Assembly: GCA_907164885.2 (NCBI GenBank)
Contig: OU015498.1
Coordinates: 127,659,227-127,723,226 of the forward strand
Origin: Dolomedes plantarius
Lineage: Eukaryota; Arthropoda; Arachnida; Araneae; Dolomedidae
DNA: 64,000 bases
Direction: 5' to 3'
The notes beneath the pieces were generated by a model. That model was given only the letters and a program-made list of their open reading frames with translations, had not been told where the DNA came from and made no database searches. Made by a program: the position numbers and the translations under genes. Position 1 is the stretch's first letter. Every line of letters starts with the position of its first letter. Positions 12,403 through 24,987 of this stretch are shown piece by piece.

Positions 12403-13543
12403 CTATATGATAGGAAATAGAGAATGGAATCGGCACAAAATCAAAACAATAATAAAAATAATAATATGCAACGTAAAACTGTAATTTAAGGCTTGCTGTA
12501 ATATTCTCACTTCCGTTAATAAGATCACTGCGGAATAAACATTTCTGTTCAGTTTACTTTAATTCAATATCACATATGATAAAAACTCACTTCAACATCA
12601 CGTTAAATAGAAACTAAAACTCTCGCTTATTAATTCTGATCCTAAGACCACCAGTTTATTGCACAGATGCAATGAGTTATTACACGGGTTGGACTACCTC
12701 CCTTAATAGTGCCCCTGCCAGCTGGATGTTCAAAAGAAAACATTCAACCAATTTCTCTCATACTTCATAAATCTTTCCTTAACCCGAAACAAGACTTTTA
12801 CTGACATAACTGGCGTGCTACACCCTATTAACACGACACCGAAAAAAACTTATCTTAATCGGAACAAAACGTCGGAACAATCTTTTTATTTATTTATTTA
12901 TTATTCAATTTTTTTATATTTTTTTTTTACGAAACAGACTGAAATTTATTAAAAACTTAATTCGTGCTATTGAGAGTTTTTCCCGACTTTTACGTAACTT
13001 TTCTCTTCGACCCTAAATCGTCTTTTTTCATACGAAAATGCGTAAAAAGGAAAACTTATTTAAACAGCTTATAAATATCACAGTTTAATAAAGGAGTCAG
13101 TACTGGATAATTTCCATATTCAAAGCTTACACACGAACTAGTTATGATATCATTGAAAAAATAAGTTGGTTCAAAACCATAAGTCAATGCAGCGCTCAAA
13201 ACTTTTATGTGTAAACATATTTTTAAAAACTAAGTATCACTTTTGTCAGGAATGGACACTTATTCTTCCCCTCTCCTATTGCTTCCCGGATGACTAACTG
13301 ACCGGAACTGCCTGCTTGTGGGTGGTCGAGAGCGCGGGGGGGGGGGGGGGGAACCCACTTGGCGGGGGTTTAAAGACTGGTCAAGGGACACATTGTCTTT
13401 CCTGTTTTCAAAGAGAAAGTCGGTGTCTGTGATCTCGCCACTTGGAAATTGGCTTGCGCGTGATTTTATTGATCAATGTAAATTTGTAATATATAAGTGT
13501 ATATTGTAATGTGTGGTGTATCCCAGTAGAAATATATGTATAA
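12403..13543. other. no gene; short simple repeats
   Basis: AT-rich. A (TTTA)n run lies near 12886-12905 and a run of about 15 G near 13337-13351. The frame at 13318-13509 begins in the G-run and shows nothing recognisable. Confidence 0.45.
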
Positions 13544-14333
13544 CTAGCTGAAAAACCGCACTGCGCTACGGAGTACATTCAAATTAAATACAACGGTCAA
13601 TGTATGCAATTAATGCCAAAAAAATAAACTAATATATATATTTATAATAAATGCGACGATCAATGTATACAATTGATGTAAAAACAAACAAAAAAATATA
13701 TTAATAAAAATATCGTAAGGGATATTTTATCGACAAAATAATCTAGAAGAAAATATTCAAATTAAATGTAATAGGACATACTAAAGAATATAGTACAGTT
13801 AATATAGTACAGTTTGAGGAACATAATATCTTATATTGTATTTTAATATTTTTTTAGATAATGTCCAATCGTCTGCCGCATTAGAAAGAATTTTTTTTGT
13901 CTATTTAGTTGTTATGCACCTGACGATAAATTTATTTAAAGTGCCAGAAAAAGAAATCACGTGATCAGCATTTAATAAATTAAATTCTAAAAATCAATCT
14001 TTAAAAATTCATCAAAAATCAGAAAATAGAGGCAAAGATTCGAAAAAGATTTAATTTTAAAGGAATTTTTAGGATCTTTCTCGTGATATAAATTTTATAA
14101 CCCTCAAATTATTATTTTAAATGCAAACTTTAAAAAAGTTACAAAAACAGCTTAAAAATTTAATTTTAAAAATTTCTAAGAAGAATTTTTCAAATATCTT
14201 TCTTAGTTCACCCCTACAGTATAAGAAGAATAGCCATGCAAAATTTCAGCCCTTTAGGTCCAGCGATTTGGTCTGTGCGTTGTATGTCAGTCAGTCAGTC
14301 AGTTACGGAACTGTTTTATATATATATAGATAA
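13544..14333 (+). repeat. dispersed repeat R1, copy 2 (longest)
   Basis: Begins near ACTAGCTGAAAAACCGCACT and ends with four CAGT units and TATATATATAGATA. It shares its right 600 bp with copy 1 and its last 275 bp with copy 3 at 34889-35164. It contains a short internal near-duplication ('ATACAACGGTCAATGTATGC' versus 'ATGCGACGATCAATGTATAC'). No coding capacity. Confidence 0.7.
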
Positions 14334-14606
14334 ATAATTTTGGGACTAAAGATCGTGTCTTGATTCGTCAACCGTGTAATCCATTCCTACAACGAAAAGC
14401 AACCCAGGGACAGTTAGGCCTCGGCAAGGGACAGGGATCGCCCTTCAACAACTTCAAAAATAGAATTTTTTTAGAAAAAAATTGTTTGCTTATTCTTGGG
14501 TAACTTCATTGATTATACATTGAGGTTTTTTTTTAATCTGTAGCTCATAGTGATATAGTTGCATCACTTATCAGGGATGGTCAACTATATCTGCCTTATA
14601 CTAAAC

Positions 14607-15076
14607 CAGTGGTGCACAAGCGTGACCCACATGGGGGTTGCTAAACAAATTGAAGGGATCCCGGATTGTCTGAAGTAAATTTATATGCTATTGAATTATT
14701 TAATTAAAAAGCATACTTTAAATTTTCTATTTATTACTTATTTAAAAAATTTTATTTGTATTTTTTTTTATATGTTAAAAGATAAGTGATATGATATTGT
14801 TAAATAAGTTGTCAAACAGTCTTGCAATAGAAACGGAATCAGCAAAAGGCTACATTTCCGTTGCGTCCATTTTCATCTACCTATGTGTTTGAAACTGGGT
14901 TAACAATTCTGGATTTTTAAAATAGTTTGTCAAAATTTGCTTATTTTTTTCTGTTCTTGTTAACATTTTCCCAACTTGTTAAAATTTTTCTTCAATCGAA
15001 AATTTTTCCTCGGGCTCATGTGATTTTTTATTTAATAAAAGTGGGTCACGATTAAAAGAAAGTTTGTGCACCACTG
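14607..15076. mobile_element. hAT-like non-autonomous element
   Basis: The ends CAGTGGTGCACAAGCGTGAC and GTTTGTGCACCACTG are inverted repeats with a second shared block (GTGACCCAC / GTGGGTCAC). Flanking 8-mers TACTAAAC (14599-14606) and TATTAAAC (15077-15084) match at 7 of 8 positions, as expected of a hAT target duplication. 470 bp, AT-rich, no transposase. Confidence 0.8.
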
Positions 15077-15084
15077 TATTAAAC

Positions 15085-15835
15085 TATGGGAAATAAATTT
15101 AAATTTAAATTTGCAAGAAAATCAATCCTTATTAAGAAGATATGATTATTTTAGATGACTCATTTAGATGATTATTTCTAATTCTCTTTTTGTAAAGGAT
15201 AAAATTTTAATGACATTTTGATATAAATTTAAAAAAAAAAATTCATCCATCGCTTTCTCACGCTAAATTAAAATTTCATTTCAAATTGCAAAAATGAAAA
15301 CTACAGGAGTTGAAAATCTTTCTAAGTTTAATTTTTAATCTTAAATCTAATGTCTTTACTTACTTACTTAGAGTTAAGTAATTTCATTAATGGGCTTCAT
15401 GGCTTTAAATTTCACATTCAAAATGTTTACTTTCTACAAAAGCAGACAATATGACACCTTAAAATAGTTAATTCAATGGAAAACAATGTAAGAAACATAT
15501 CGCTGCTTTGCATTGATAGTGACACAACTAAAAAAAATCTAAATTTTACAAGGAAGAATTTTTTTTTGATTTGCATTTTCGAATGTTTTAAAATATTTGT
15601 CTTATAAGGTGTTAAAACTTTTCAAGATATATTGTTTAGGTATTACAAATATTGTATCTACAATTACATTTACATTAAATATATATTTATCATTAAATTT
15701 GCAACCCCATTTGTGTCATTGTTAAAGTAATGGGTAGTCCATCACTTAGAGTTCTAACACTTAATAAAATTAAATAAAACCAACATATAATTTGCACTAA
15801 AACTTTTATTCCCGTTATTAATGAAAAAAATTCAC
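15085..15835. other. no recognisable feature
   Basis: AT-rich; nothing recognised. Confidence 0.45.
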
Positions 15836-15837
15836 TT

Positions 15838-16142
15838 AGTCTCTTCTAACGAAACTACCGCGGGTTATTAACGGGGTATTACTTATCGTTGCTTACCTCT
15901 TTTGTATGTATATATGTATGTATGTGTTTTATACATATGTGTGTATCTCTACATATATGTACGTATGTATGTATATATATATGTGTGTGTGTGTCAAAAT
16001 TTTGACGCATTTTGGAACTTTTCTGTTTAACTGTTTACTATTTGGCGCGCTGCCAGAATTATAACTCGCGATGACGGACGGTTTTAGCGTCTGAAATTTT
16101 GCTTTCCGGAGGACCGTTATGGAGGAACGTAATCCTACGTTA
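15838..16142 (-). repeat. dispersed repeat R3, uninterrupted copy, with TA/TG-rich centre
   Basis: Its two edges (TTCGTTAGAAG-type edge at left, TAACGTAGGATTAC-type edge at right) reappear inverted at about 46500-46560 and 34837-34882, where they are separated by 11.6 kb of inserted elements. The centre (15902-15995) is a variable TATG/TA/TG microsatellite. Confidence 0.55.
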
Positions 16143-16419
16143 AGAAATGCATTGCCATTGTTGACCTAAGGCAAAATGTGTGACTATTCAGGAAAATGTT
16201 ATAACCTCTCTCTTTTAGGGTCATGTCGCAGCTGAAGATCAGCCAGTGTTGATGAAAGTACATGACTAGTTTGATGGCGGCACATCTTCGCTCTGATGCT
16301 AAAAAGATTGACAGCCATCGGTGGTTCTCGAATTTTGACTTTTATGGCTATTCCAACAATATGAGGATACCATTCTTAGAAAGACGAACACTTTCATAAG
16401 AACCAAAACAATTTTTGTT

Positions 16420-17140
16420 AAATAACACAAAAAATCCATCTCAAAAGGTGAAACAAATAAGTCAAGTCCAGCTTCAAATCTGTCGAACTGCCCATAGGAC
16501 CATAGGAATATAGATTTAACTGCACTTCCAGAGATGAACTGCTTATCTGGTGCTCTTCATAAATATGCGTGGGTATCCATGGCGAAGGAGTGCGCCTCCT
16601 AGATTTCATTAGGAGAAGTAATATTTTCAACAGATGCAAACTAGCAGAATTATATTATGTGCTGTTCCATATGATAAGAATAGTAAACCAATAGACTCGT
16701 CGAACTGCCCATAGGACCATAGGAATATAGGTCTAACTGCACTTCCTAAGACGAACCATGACCTGGTGTTCTTCATAATTAGGCGTGGATATCCATGGCG
16801 AAGGAATGCGCCACCTATATTTCACTAGGTGAAGTAACATTTTCAACAGATGCAAACTAGCGTAATTATATTATGTGTCGTTTCATATGATAAAAATTGT
16901 AAGCCAATGGACTCGTCGAACTGCCCATAGGACCACAGGAATATAGGTCTAATTGCACGTAAAGAGATGAACTGCTGATTTGGTGTTCTTCATAAATAGG
17001 CGTGGGTATCCATGGCGAAGGAGTGCGCCACCTAAATTTCGATAGAAGAAGTAATATTTTCAACAGATGCGAACTAGCGGAATTACATTATTATTTGCTG
17101 TTTCATATGATAAAAATATTAAACCAATGGACTCGTTTTG
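16420..17140. repeat. satellite-like array, three units of about 217 bp
   Basis: The block GTCGAACTGCCCATAGGACC starts at about 16478, 16698 and 16915, each followed by matching sequence through GTGGGTATCCATGGCGAAGG to CCAATGGACTCGT. Minus-strand frames of 65-73 codons recur in the units but diverge and have no known motifs, so I treat them as repeat artefacts. Confidence 0.8.
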
Positions 17141-17519
17141 ATCAATAAAATCATATTCCGAAAAATTCGAGTTGTGCCACTATTAACACAAAGCAGAGAT
17201 ATCTACGTATTAAGTGTAGAACTAAATTTTAAAATCCTAATTAGGTGAGCGGCTACCGGGAAAAAATCTATATTCGATATTTTTTCCATAGTGGCATAAT
17301 TCATAACTTGGTATTTAAAAACCTAACACATGTAATTCATTTCCCATTCAAAAATATTTTTGATGCTAAGAAACGTTCAAAACATTTTAATACATTTAAA
17401 ATGAACTTTTTAAAATATAGGTACACATACACGTGTTCTTAATTCATTTTCGATATTCGATTATTTTCACATGATCGAAAACACATTAGGAGGTAATGCT
17501 CCATGAAAGAACTCTTAAC

Positions 17520-19815
17520 ACTAATGATATGAATTAAATCATTTTCCTTTTAAGATGATAGAGGAAACAAGTGATGCAAAAGATTAATAATTCATTGATC
17601 TAAAAAAGAAATATTGTTTTCGAAAACATGATATAAGAAGACCTTAAGAATTACTTCAAACTGTATTACATAACATTCAACTATAATTAGATAAAAAAGA
17701 ACCTTCAAATATAATGTTAGAAAGCAATCAGATAAAATGCGGACCACTTTTAGTAAATGTTTAAATGTTTTTTGACTCAAATATAGATAGATAACTCTAA
17801 AAAAATAGCTGTCTACATCATGTATTAGCAAGAGAAACTTTATTTGGCCATAAAAAGATCGAGACATGAAATATTTTCTGGAGTTTTGGGAAGCAAAGAA
17901 TGGAGAAATAAATAGAATAGCGTTAAAGTACAGGCCTTAACACTTTAATACTAACACAAGTGTTTAAGACACAAAAGTGTCTTAAACACTTTTAAGTAAA
18001 TTCAACATCTATTTGTTATTGTAAAATCTTCCTTTTAAGACGGTAGAACAAACAAGTGATGCAAAAGATTGAAAATTCATTTATCATAAAAAACAAATGT
18101 TATTTTTCAAAACATGATATGATAAAACCTTAGAAATACTTCAAAACATCACAAAAACTTACAATATGATTAGATAAAAACTTAAAATATAATGATAAAA
18201 TCCAATCGGATAAAATGCACACCAATTTGTATAAATGCTTAAAAGTTTTCTGACTTAAAAATAGTATGATAACCCTAATAAATAGCTGTCTACATCATGG
18301 ATTACCAAGAAAAACTTCATTTGGCCATAAAATGATCACGACATGAAATATTTTCTGGAGTTTTAGGAAGCAAATAATGAGGAAATGAATAGAATAGAGT
18401 TAAAGTAAAAGCTTCTCAGAATACTCTAAAACACTTTTAACTAAATTCAACATCTATTTGTTATTGTAAAATCTTCCTTTTAAGACTGTAGAACAAACAC
18501 GTGATGTAAAAGATTGATAATTCATTGATCAAAAAAATAAATATCCTTTTCGAAAACATGATATGATAAAACCTTAGAATTACGTCAAAGTGTATCACAA
18601 AAGCTTTAAATATGATTAGATAAAAACTTAGAATATAATAATTGAAAGGAATCAGATAAAATACGGAACACTTTGTGTAAATACTTAAAAGTTTTCTGAC
18701 TTAAAAATAGTACGATAACTCTAGAAATTAGCTGTCTACATCATGGATTAGCAAGAAAAACTTTATGTGGCCATAAATGATCGAGACATGAAATATTTTC
18801 TGGAGTTTTAGGAAGCAAATAATGAGGAAATGAATAGAATATCGTTAAAGTAAAAGCTTCTCAGAATACTCTAAAACACTTTTAACTAAATTCAACATCT
18901 ATTTGTTATTGTAAATCTTCCTTTTAAGACTGTAGAACAAACAAGTGATGTAAAAGATTGAGAATTCATTGATCAAGAAAAGAAATATCATTTTCGAAAA
19001 CATGATATGATAAAACCTTAGAATTACATCAAAACATATCACAAAAACTTCAAATATGATTAGATAAAAACTTAAAATATAATGATAGAAACCAATCAGA
19101 TAAAATGCGGACCAATTTGTGTAAAAGCTTAAAAGTTTTCTGACTTAAATATAGTTCGATAACCCTAAAAATAGCTGTCTACATCATGAATTAGCAAGAA
19201 AAACTTTATTTGGCCATAAAATGATCGAGACATGAAATATTTCTGAAGTTTTAGGAAGCAAAGAAGGAAGAAGTAAATAGAATAGCGTCATAGAAAAGGC
19301 TTATCAGTGTAATCTAAAACACTTTTAACTAAATTCAACATCTATTTGTTATTGTAAAATGTTTTTAAGACGATATAACAAACAAATGATGCAAAATATT
19401 GATAATTCATTGATCAAGAAAAGAAATATTGTTTTCGAAAACATTATATGATAAACCCTTAGAATTACTTCAAAACATATCACAAAAACTTAAATATGAT
19501 TAGATAAAAAGTTAAAATATAATGATAGAAACCAATCAGATAAATTGAGGACCAATTTGTTTAAGTGCTTAAAAGTTTTCTGACTTATGTAGTTCGATAA
19601 CCCTAAAAAATAGCTGTCTACATCATGGATTAGCAAGAAAAACTTCATTTGGCTATAAAAGGATCGAGGCAGGAAAGATTTTCTGGAATTTTACGAAGCA
19701 AAAAATGATGAAATTAATTGAATAGCATTTAAAAAAATCCGAAAAAATAGGCTTCTCTGAGTACTCTAAAAACTTTTAGCGAAATTCAACATCTATTCGT
19801 TATTGTAAAATTCTC
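17520..19815. repeat. tandem array, about five units of roughly 440 bp
   Basis: The landmark AACAAACAAGTGATGCAAAA (or close variants) recurs near 17553, 18045, 18485, 18930 and 19370. Each unit also carries TAGCTGTCTACATCATG and TGGCCATAAAATGATCGA. Units differ by small indels and substitutions, and the first is longer. No open frame is conserved between units. Confidence 0.82.
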
Positions 19816-20360
19816 TTAAAGCTTAAGTTTTAAAAGGGATAAACATCTAATAGAGTTTATTCACTAGAATTTAACAGGTGCACAAATTTAAAAAGTTTAC
19901 AATTGTTTAATGTACGTACGAGATTTTTAATAAAATGTTTTAGTAGAACTAATCGATTAGCATGAAAAATCAAAAAGCATTTCGTACATTATGGCTAAAA
20001 GGGAAATTTAAATGCTATACATAAAATCGTTTTAAAGTTCATTTTATAAGTAAAAGGAAAAATACGTGTATTTTTCTGTATAAGGGAAAAGAATTTTAAG
20101 TCAAAACTAAATGCAACAGGTTTCCATAAAAACTTCTGAATTAAAACATTTTCCACGAAATAGACAATAAATTTGATATTTCCATTTATATAAAAATTAA
20201 AACATTTTTATACCACCCTGTTATACTTTCATACGATAGGGATGATAGATACGGTACGATTTCATACTACACAGTTTCATATGAGACGATAACTATTTTA
20301 TACTTTCATACGATAGGGATGAAAGTATAAAAAAAAATTATGGATAAACAGCTCCTTTTA
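19816..20360. other. AT-rich spacer with a short direct repeat
   Basis: TACTTTCATACGATAGGGAT occurs twice (about 20223 and 20310), partly mirrored by related words between. Nothing else recognised. Confidence 0.5.
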
Positions 20361-20363
20361 TGG

Positions 20364-20790
20364 CTGCTGTATACTATCCCTAATGGGTCTAGTGATCCCA
20401 GTGTTAACCTATGCAGAAAATTAGTCTTCTATTTACAGCTACATATAATACTACATAAATGCTCATAATCCAATAAAAATGGTATTATCAGGTAGCCTGA
20501 ACTTTTCTGCACCATGCAACAGGATTCATTTTATAAATTTTGTTCACCAAAGGAACTTAAGAGCGTTTAAAACACACTATACAAGATTTTTTCTCCGAAT
20601 AATTTAAATTTTAAAATACTATTTTCACATTTGTTTAAAACTTAAAATACCCTAAAGAGTAAAATTTATTTCTCTATTATGGGAGTGCAACTAAAAAAAA
20701 TCTTTAAATCCAAATTGGCAATCCTTGGACTAATTTTCTCCATATTTTAGCATTGAGGTGAGCGAATCCAATAGGGTTAGTACACAGCAG
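20364..20790. mobile_element. TTAA-flanked MITE family M1, copy A
   Basis: Right end TACACAGCAGAC abuts TTAA; the left end has GCTGCTGTATACTATCCCTA. Inward from both ends comes TGTTAACCTATG..GAAAAT / ATTTTCTCCAT. The interior matches 31744-32171. No coding capacity. Confidence 0.65.
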
Positions 20791-21014
20791 ACTTAAGACA
20801 TCAAGAGATATCAACAATTATTATGGTGTTTGATTTTTATATTAAATCTTCTCAAGAAAAGTAATTAAAGTTAAATAAGTTTAATCTAATGAATATTATA
20901 ACGTTAAGAGGATTTTGTAGATTGCATCAAAAACTTCAGTAAAGTAAAATTTTTATTGACCTCTATTAAATAACAAGTGTCAGGAGAAAAGCCTGAAGAG
21001 CGAGGTGTGTTTAA

Positions 21015-21603
21015 CCCTTCAGTGGGAGCGCCTGTGTACAGAGTGCAACATTTTCGTAAGTTCGAATGCTTTGTTTTTACATGTAAGGTTTGAGTGTTCT
21101 AAGCAGGTTCTGTTTATAGCTACACCCTTTCTAATGCAGGTCTGATTTTCTGACCCTTGCATTCCTTTCCATTCATTGGTAGTTGTGATTTAACCGTGGT
21201 AAACCAGCGATTATACTGGATTACAATACGACAAAAGCAGGAGTTGATGTACTCGATCAAATGTGCAGCTATTACATGGTATCGCGCGTATCATGAAGAT
21301 GGACAATCTCATTGTTTTTTAGGTTTTTGGACATAATAGGAATCCATTCGTAAGCTGTCCTTAGATCTAATAAACCGGACAGTTTTGAAATAAGGCGATT
21401 TTATCTGCATTATTTTGCCTTTAATTATAAATATATCTCAATCCCATACACATTTTGTATCTTCTCATAAAAAGCAGAATTATTATTTTTAATTTGAAAA
21501 AAAAAGTTTATTACAAAAAGAATAATCAAGGTTGAAAGACACGTTGCACTTTGTACCACGCGCGCCTGCTGATGTTCCAAAAATTGGTGCGCCCGCTGAA
21601 TGG
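21015..21603 (+). mobile_element. piggyBac deletion derivative
   Basis: TTAA lies at 21011-21014 and 21604-21607. The ends CCCTTCAGTGGGAGCG and CGCCCGCTGAATGG are inverted repeats. A recognisable piece of piggyBac transposase is inside (21205-21360). 589 bp. Confidence 0.85.
21205..21360 (+). pseudogene. piggyBac transposase fragment
   Basis: The plus strand encodes YNTTKAGVDVLDQMCSYYMV, then SRVS, a stop, and RWTISLFF. 'N-TK-GVD-LD-M---Y' is the conserved block around the third catalytic Asp of piggyBac transposases, followed as usual by 'R-W'. Everything upstream (the first two catalytic Asp residues) and the C-terminal Cys-rich domain is gone, removed by the internal deletion. The remaining piece has an in-frame stop. 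Confidence 0.8.
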
Positions 21604-21607
21604 TTAA

Positions 21608-22236
21608 CAAATGCAGTTAAGGATGATTTCAAATTACTACATTAAATTTCATTTTAATTACTACCTCGACTGTTATACTTGAATCAACTATATTTTAAGT
21701 CTCAAAATATTCATGTTTTAATCTGGGGATTTCATACTTGTAATCCTAAAAGATTAAAAAATAACATACGTAAATTTGTTTTGTCTATGGAATGTAAAGT
21801 ACTCATTAAAAATTTACAGAACTCATTAAAAATTTGCAGAAACTCATTAAAAATGCAGACATTGAATATCTAACTGAAAGAAGAGTTGTTTTTAAGCTAG
21901 ATTAAAGTACTACTAAGCTATCTTATCCTTACTATTCCTTCAACAGTCAAGATTACTATAACAAGTAATTTGTTTATTTGGTGACGGCAATTTCTATTTT
22001 GAAAAGCTAAATAAAATAAAGTGCATAGGATACAACACTTTCTATCATTTAAACCTATGCAAATGCAGCTGTATATACACGAAATGTTTCAATATTTTAA
22101 CATATTAATCAAATTTAATTGCAGATGCAGATTACAATATTTTTTACTCGTAATATGTATAGTTTAATGTAAACTTTATCAAAAATAGAAAGAAATTTCT
22201 ATGATGCATGGAATAACATTAAGATTTTTTAAATTA
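21608..22236. other. AT-rich, minor triplication
   Basis: ACTCATTAAAAATTTGCAGA-type words occur three times in a row at about 21799-21860. Nothing else recognised. Confidence 0.5.
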
Positions 22237-22620
22237 AATTTTCGGAGAGCTATTAACTATTTACATCAACAAAATCCACGTATTTAGTTTCATAAGTTAC
22301 TGTACCCTAATTGTTCTTTAAGAAATTGTACAGTTACTTTTATTAGTCTCTTGATTCTTTTTTCCAACCCTCTACATGCCTGAAGTTTATTTAAACACAG
22401 TCTACGGAGATTTTGGGAGTTCAATTTGTTGGAGAACTATTAATCATTTCCATCAACAAAATCCCCGTTTTAATTTTCATAAGTTACAGGCGACCCTAAT
22501 TTTACTTGAAGAAATTCTACAGTTATATTTATTTTTAAAAGTCTTGATTTTTCTTAAACCCTCTACGTGCCTGAAGTTTATTTGAACTCAAGTTTCCAGA
22601 GATTTTAACGAAAGAGTCTG
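22237..22620. repeat. tandem duplication, two units of about 190 bp
   Basis: The sequence from CATCAACAAAATCCACGT through CTCTACATGCCTGAAGTTTA to GGAGATTTTGG is repeated from about 22425 with moderate divergence. No coding capacity conserved between the copies. Confidence 0.75.
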
Positions 22621-24326
22621 CAAAATTAGGATGAGGGGGGGGGGGGAAATATGATGCATATCAGTTTAACGGTTGGCAATACTTTTCTTCAAATTTCACC
22701 TATTTTTATTATCTTAAGCAATTTTTTAGCTTATCCTGCTTGCGTGAAACTTCAAGAAAAACTCATCGCAAGGCATCTTCGGGTATTTATAAAATAGCTT
22801 ATTATTTATCAAATGGCCTCATTTGTCTTATCTCTGCGGGTTTGATGTTATGAATATAATATGAGTTATACGACATAAATGTTTTATTAAGATATAGATA
22901 ACAGAGAGCATAGCACAAATTCATTGTTGTCTAAAGCTGTTGTAGAATTTTAAATCCGAGAAGTTTTTCTCTAGAGTGACATTAAACACGTTATACAGAC
23001 AACAAATGATGCTTTTATGTTGGTATGGGGGAAGTTTTATAACAACCGCATTAGATGATACTCTGAAAAATATTAGAAATCTTTGCGCAGTTTAGTCGAT
23101 TTTCCTCCTTGGCTGCTTTAATTCGCCAGAAGGATAAAGAAAATGATTTCCTCTAAATATTTGTCATAAAAAGATGGTATATTTTTTATGCGATATCGTA
23201 AAAAACCTTCCTGTTGTCACATACCGTTTAAATTATTTTTGGGGAACATAAAGTTAGTCTAACTATCACAAAAATACTTTCTAAAAAATCGAAAATATTT
23301 AATTGAAAATGATCAACAGTTTTGCTTAATTTAAGGGAGGGAACCCTTATTCTGTTGGTTAACAGAGAATTAAGTTACGAAGTGCAGATTCAAAAGAGCA
23401 GTTGAACCCTGATAATCCATATATAAATTACGAGTATTTGCCTTGAAAGAGAGTATAATTTTTTTGATTAAGATACTGAGAATAAAATAGGAACTCACTG
23501 CTGTCCAAACTATTTCATAATCTTCAGAGTTCTTTTTTTACGCTCCTTAATAGTTGGCACCAAGATTATTTAATTTATCTCTCACCTAAATAATAACAGC
23601 CCTCCTCTTTCATACATAATTGGTACGTGTATTTGTTTTTTACCAAGGTAATTTTTGTTTTTTGTTTTTTTAAACTTTCTGTTTAGCATCCACCCCTAAA
23701 CTCTCTTTTATTCCGTGTCTGTTTGCTATGAACTTCCGGATCAGCGTGTCGTACCTTTTTTCCTTTCCTATCCTTGTTTTCTCCATGATCGTTTTTCATT
23801 TTGTTACATACGAGCACCGATAGAAATTAAGCATTGGTGGGCTAGGCTCATGTAATGCTGTAGACACCCAACATCCTGTAGAATCCTGTAAAATTTCTTT
23901 GACCCTTTCAGAGCAAACTTCTTACTGGCATTTTAGACCATTACATTGCTTTCTCGGGATAAACATTTTTAACCATTCATTCGCTGATTGACCGTTAGCT
24001 CTTGCTTAGATATGGAATTACTGAAGTCTACCAGATAGAGCCCAGTTGGGGGGGGGGATACCACGATTATATTTAAATATATTAACCCTACTGGTAGTCA
24101 AAAGAAATTTGCTGTTTGGTTACAGGAGAGTGGACAGCCATAAATATTATTTTTTACAAGCACTCACAAGGTATGGTATTTGCGAACTGCTCTAGAGCTG
24201 CTCTTCTGCTCTTCATTTGGCTGTGAGAGAATCAAATATCCAAATATCCACAATAGGGACTATATGAAAGTCTATATCTAGGGACTATATGAAGATATCG
24301 AGGAAGATGCTATTTAAAAAGGGTTT
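22621..24326. other. no recognisable feature
   Basis: AT-rich with G-runs near 22636 and 24050. No terminal repeats or protein motifs recognised. Confidence 0.45.
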
Positions 24327-24454
24327 CGGTATTTTTTGGACCATAAAACGCACCGGACGATAAGATCCTCAAATTTATGGGAGGATTTTTAGAAAAGAAT
24401 ATTTTATATTTTGGTAGGTATATAAAGATATTTTCAATTTCTTACTTAATAAAG

Positions 24455-24457
<3 letters not shown>
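24327..24457 (+). repeat. MITE M2, left half (right half at 30341-30467)
   Basis: Reads GGTATTTTTTGGACCATAAA, then a downstream block ending TTTCAATTTCTTACTTAATA. The same order is seen in the copy at 34612-34836, where the matching right half follows directly after a short TA-rich stretch. Here the right half lies 5.9 kb away. Confidence 0.7.

Positions 24458-24492
<35 letters not shown>
24458..24492. repeat. (TA)n microsatellite, central part of MITE M2
   Basis: Alternating TA; interrupted at 24493 by a solo-LTR-like insertion and resumed at 24935. Confidence 0.9.
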
Positions 24493-24495
<3 letters not shown>

Positions 24496-24930
24496 CGGGC
24501 TTGATTTTACACCCGCTATAATGGAAGATGTTGCAGTCATATAATCATTTAGTTGAAATGCAGCGTAGTGGAAGGCAGTTCAAGAGTTAAACACACACAA
24601 TAATCCTTTTCGTTTTATTTATTATTTCTTCCAACTTCTAGAAAACCACCTCTCCAAGATCGCGCACATCGTAGCGGCTGCCCTACTCAAAAGCTTCAAA
24701 AGCTATAAAACTACTGCGCATGCCCATGACGTCTGCGCCGGAGATGGGAAATGGGCGCGGCTAAGTTTAATACTATTTTTAGATTCTCAAAAAAGGGAAT
24801 TTCCCTCCTTTAGGATTGGGAATTGGCGCGTTTCGAAATACGTTAATTAATGAGATTTTATTCTAGAAATTTCATTATTCTGAAGCTCCCCTGTAAATTG
24901 TTTAGTTATTATTTTTTTTAATTAATTCTT

Positions 24931-24934
<4 letters not shown>
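24493..24934. mobile_element. probable solo LTR
   Basis: A 442-bp block beginning TGACGGGCTTG and ending CTTAACA (TG...CA), set in (TA)n with TATA on both sides. It is more GC-rich than the surroundings and has a TATAAAAC box near 24703. No copy with internal sequence is present, so this is a call from boundaries only; it could be another short element. Confidence 0.45.

Positions 24935-24984
<50 letters not shown>

Positions 24985-24987
<3 letters not shown>

Noticed and set aside
17520..19815. CRISPR-like array
   Set aside because: Units are about 440 bp and similar throughout; there are no short repeats with unique spacers, and the genome is eukaryotic.
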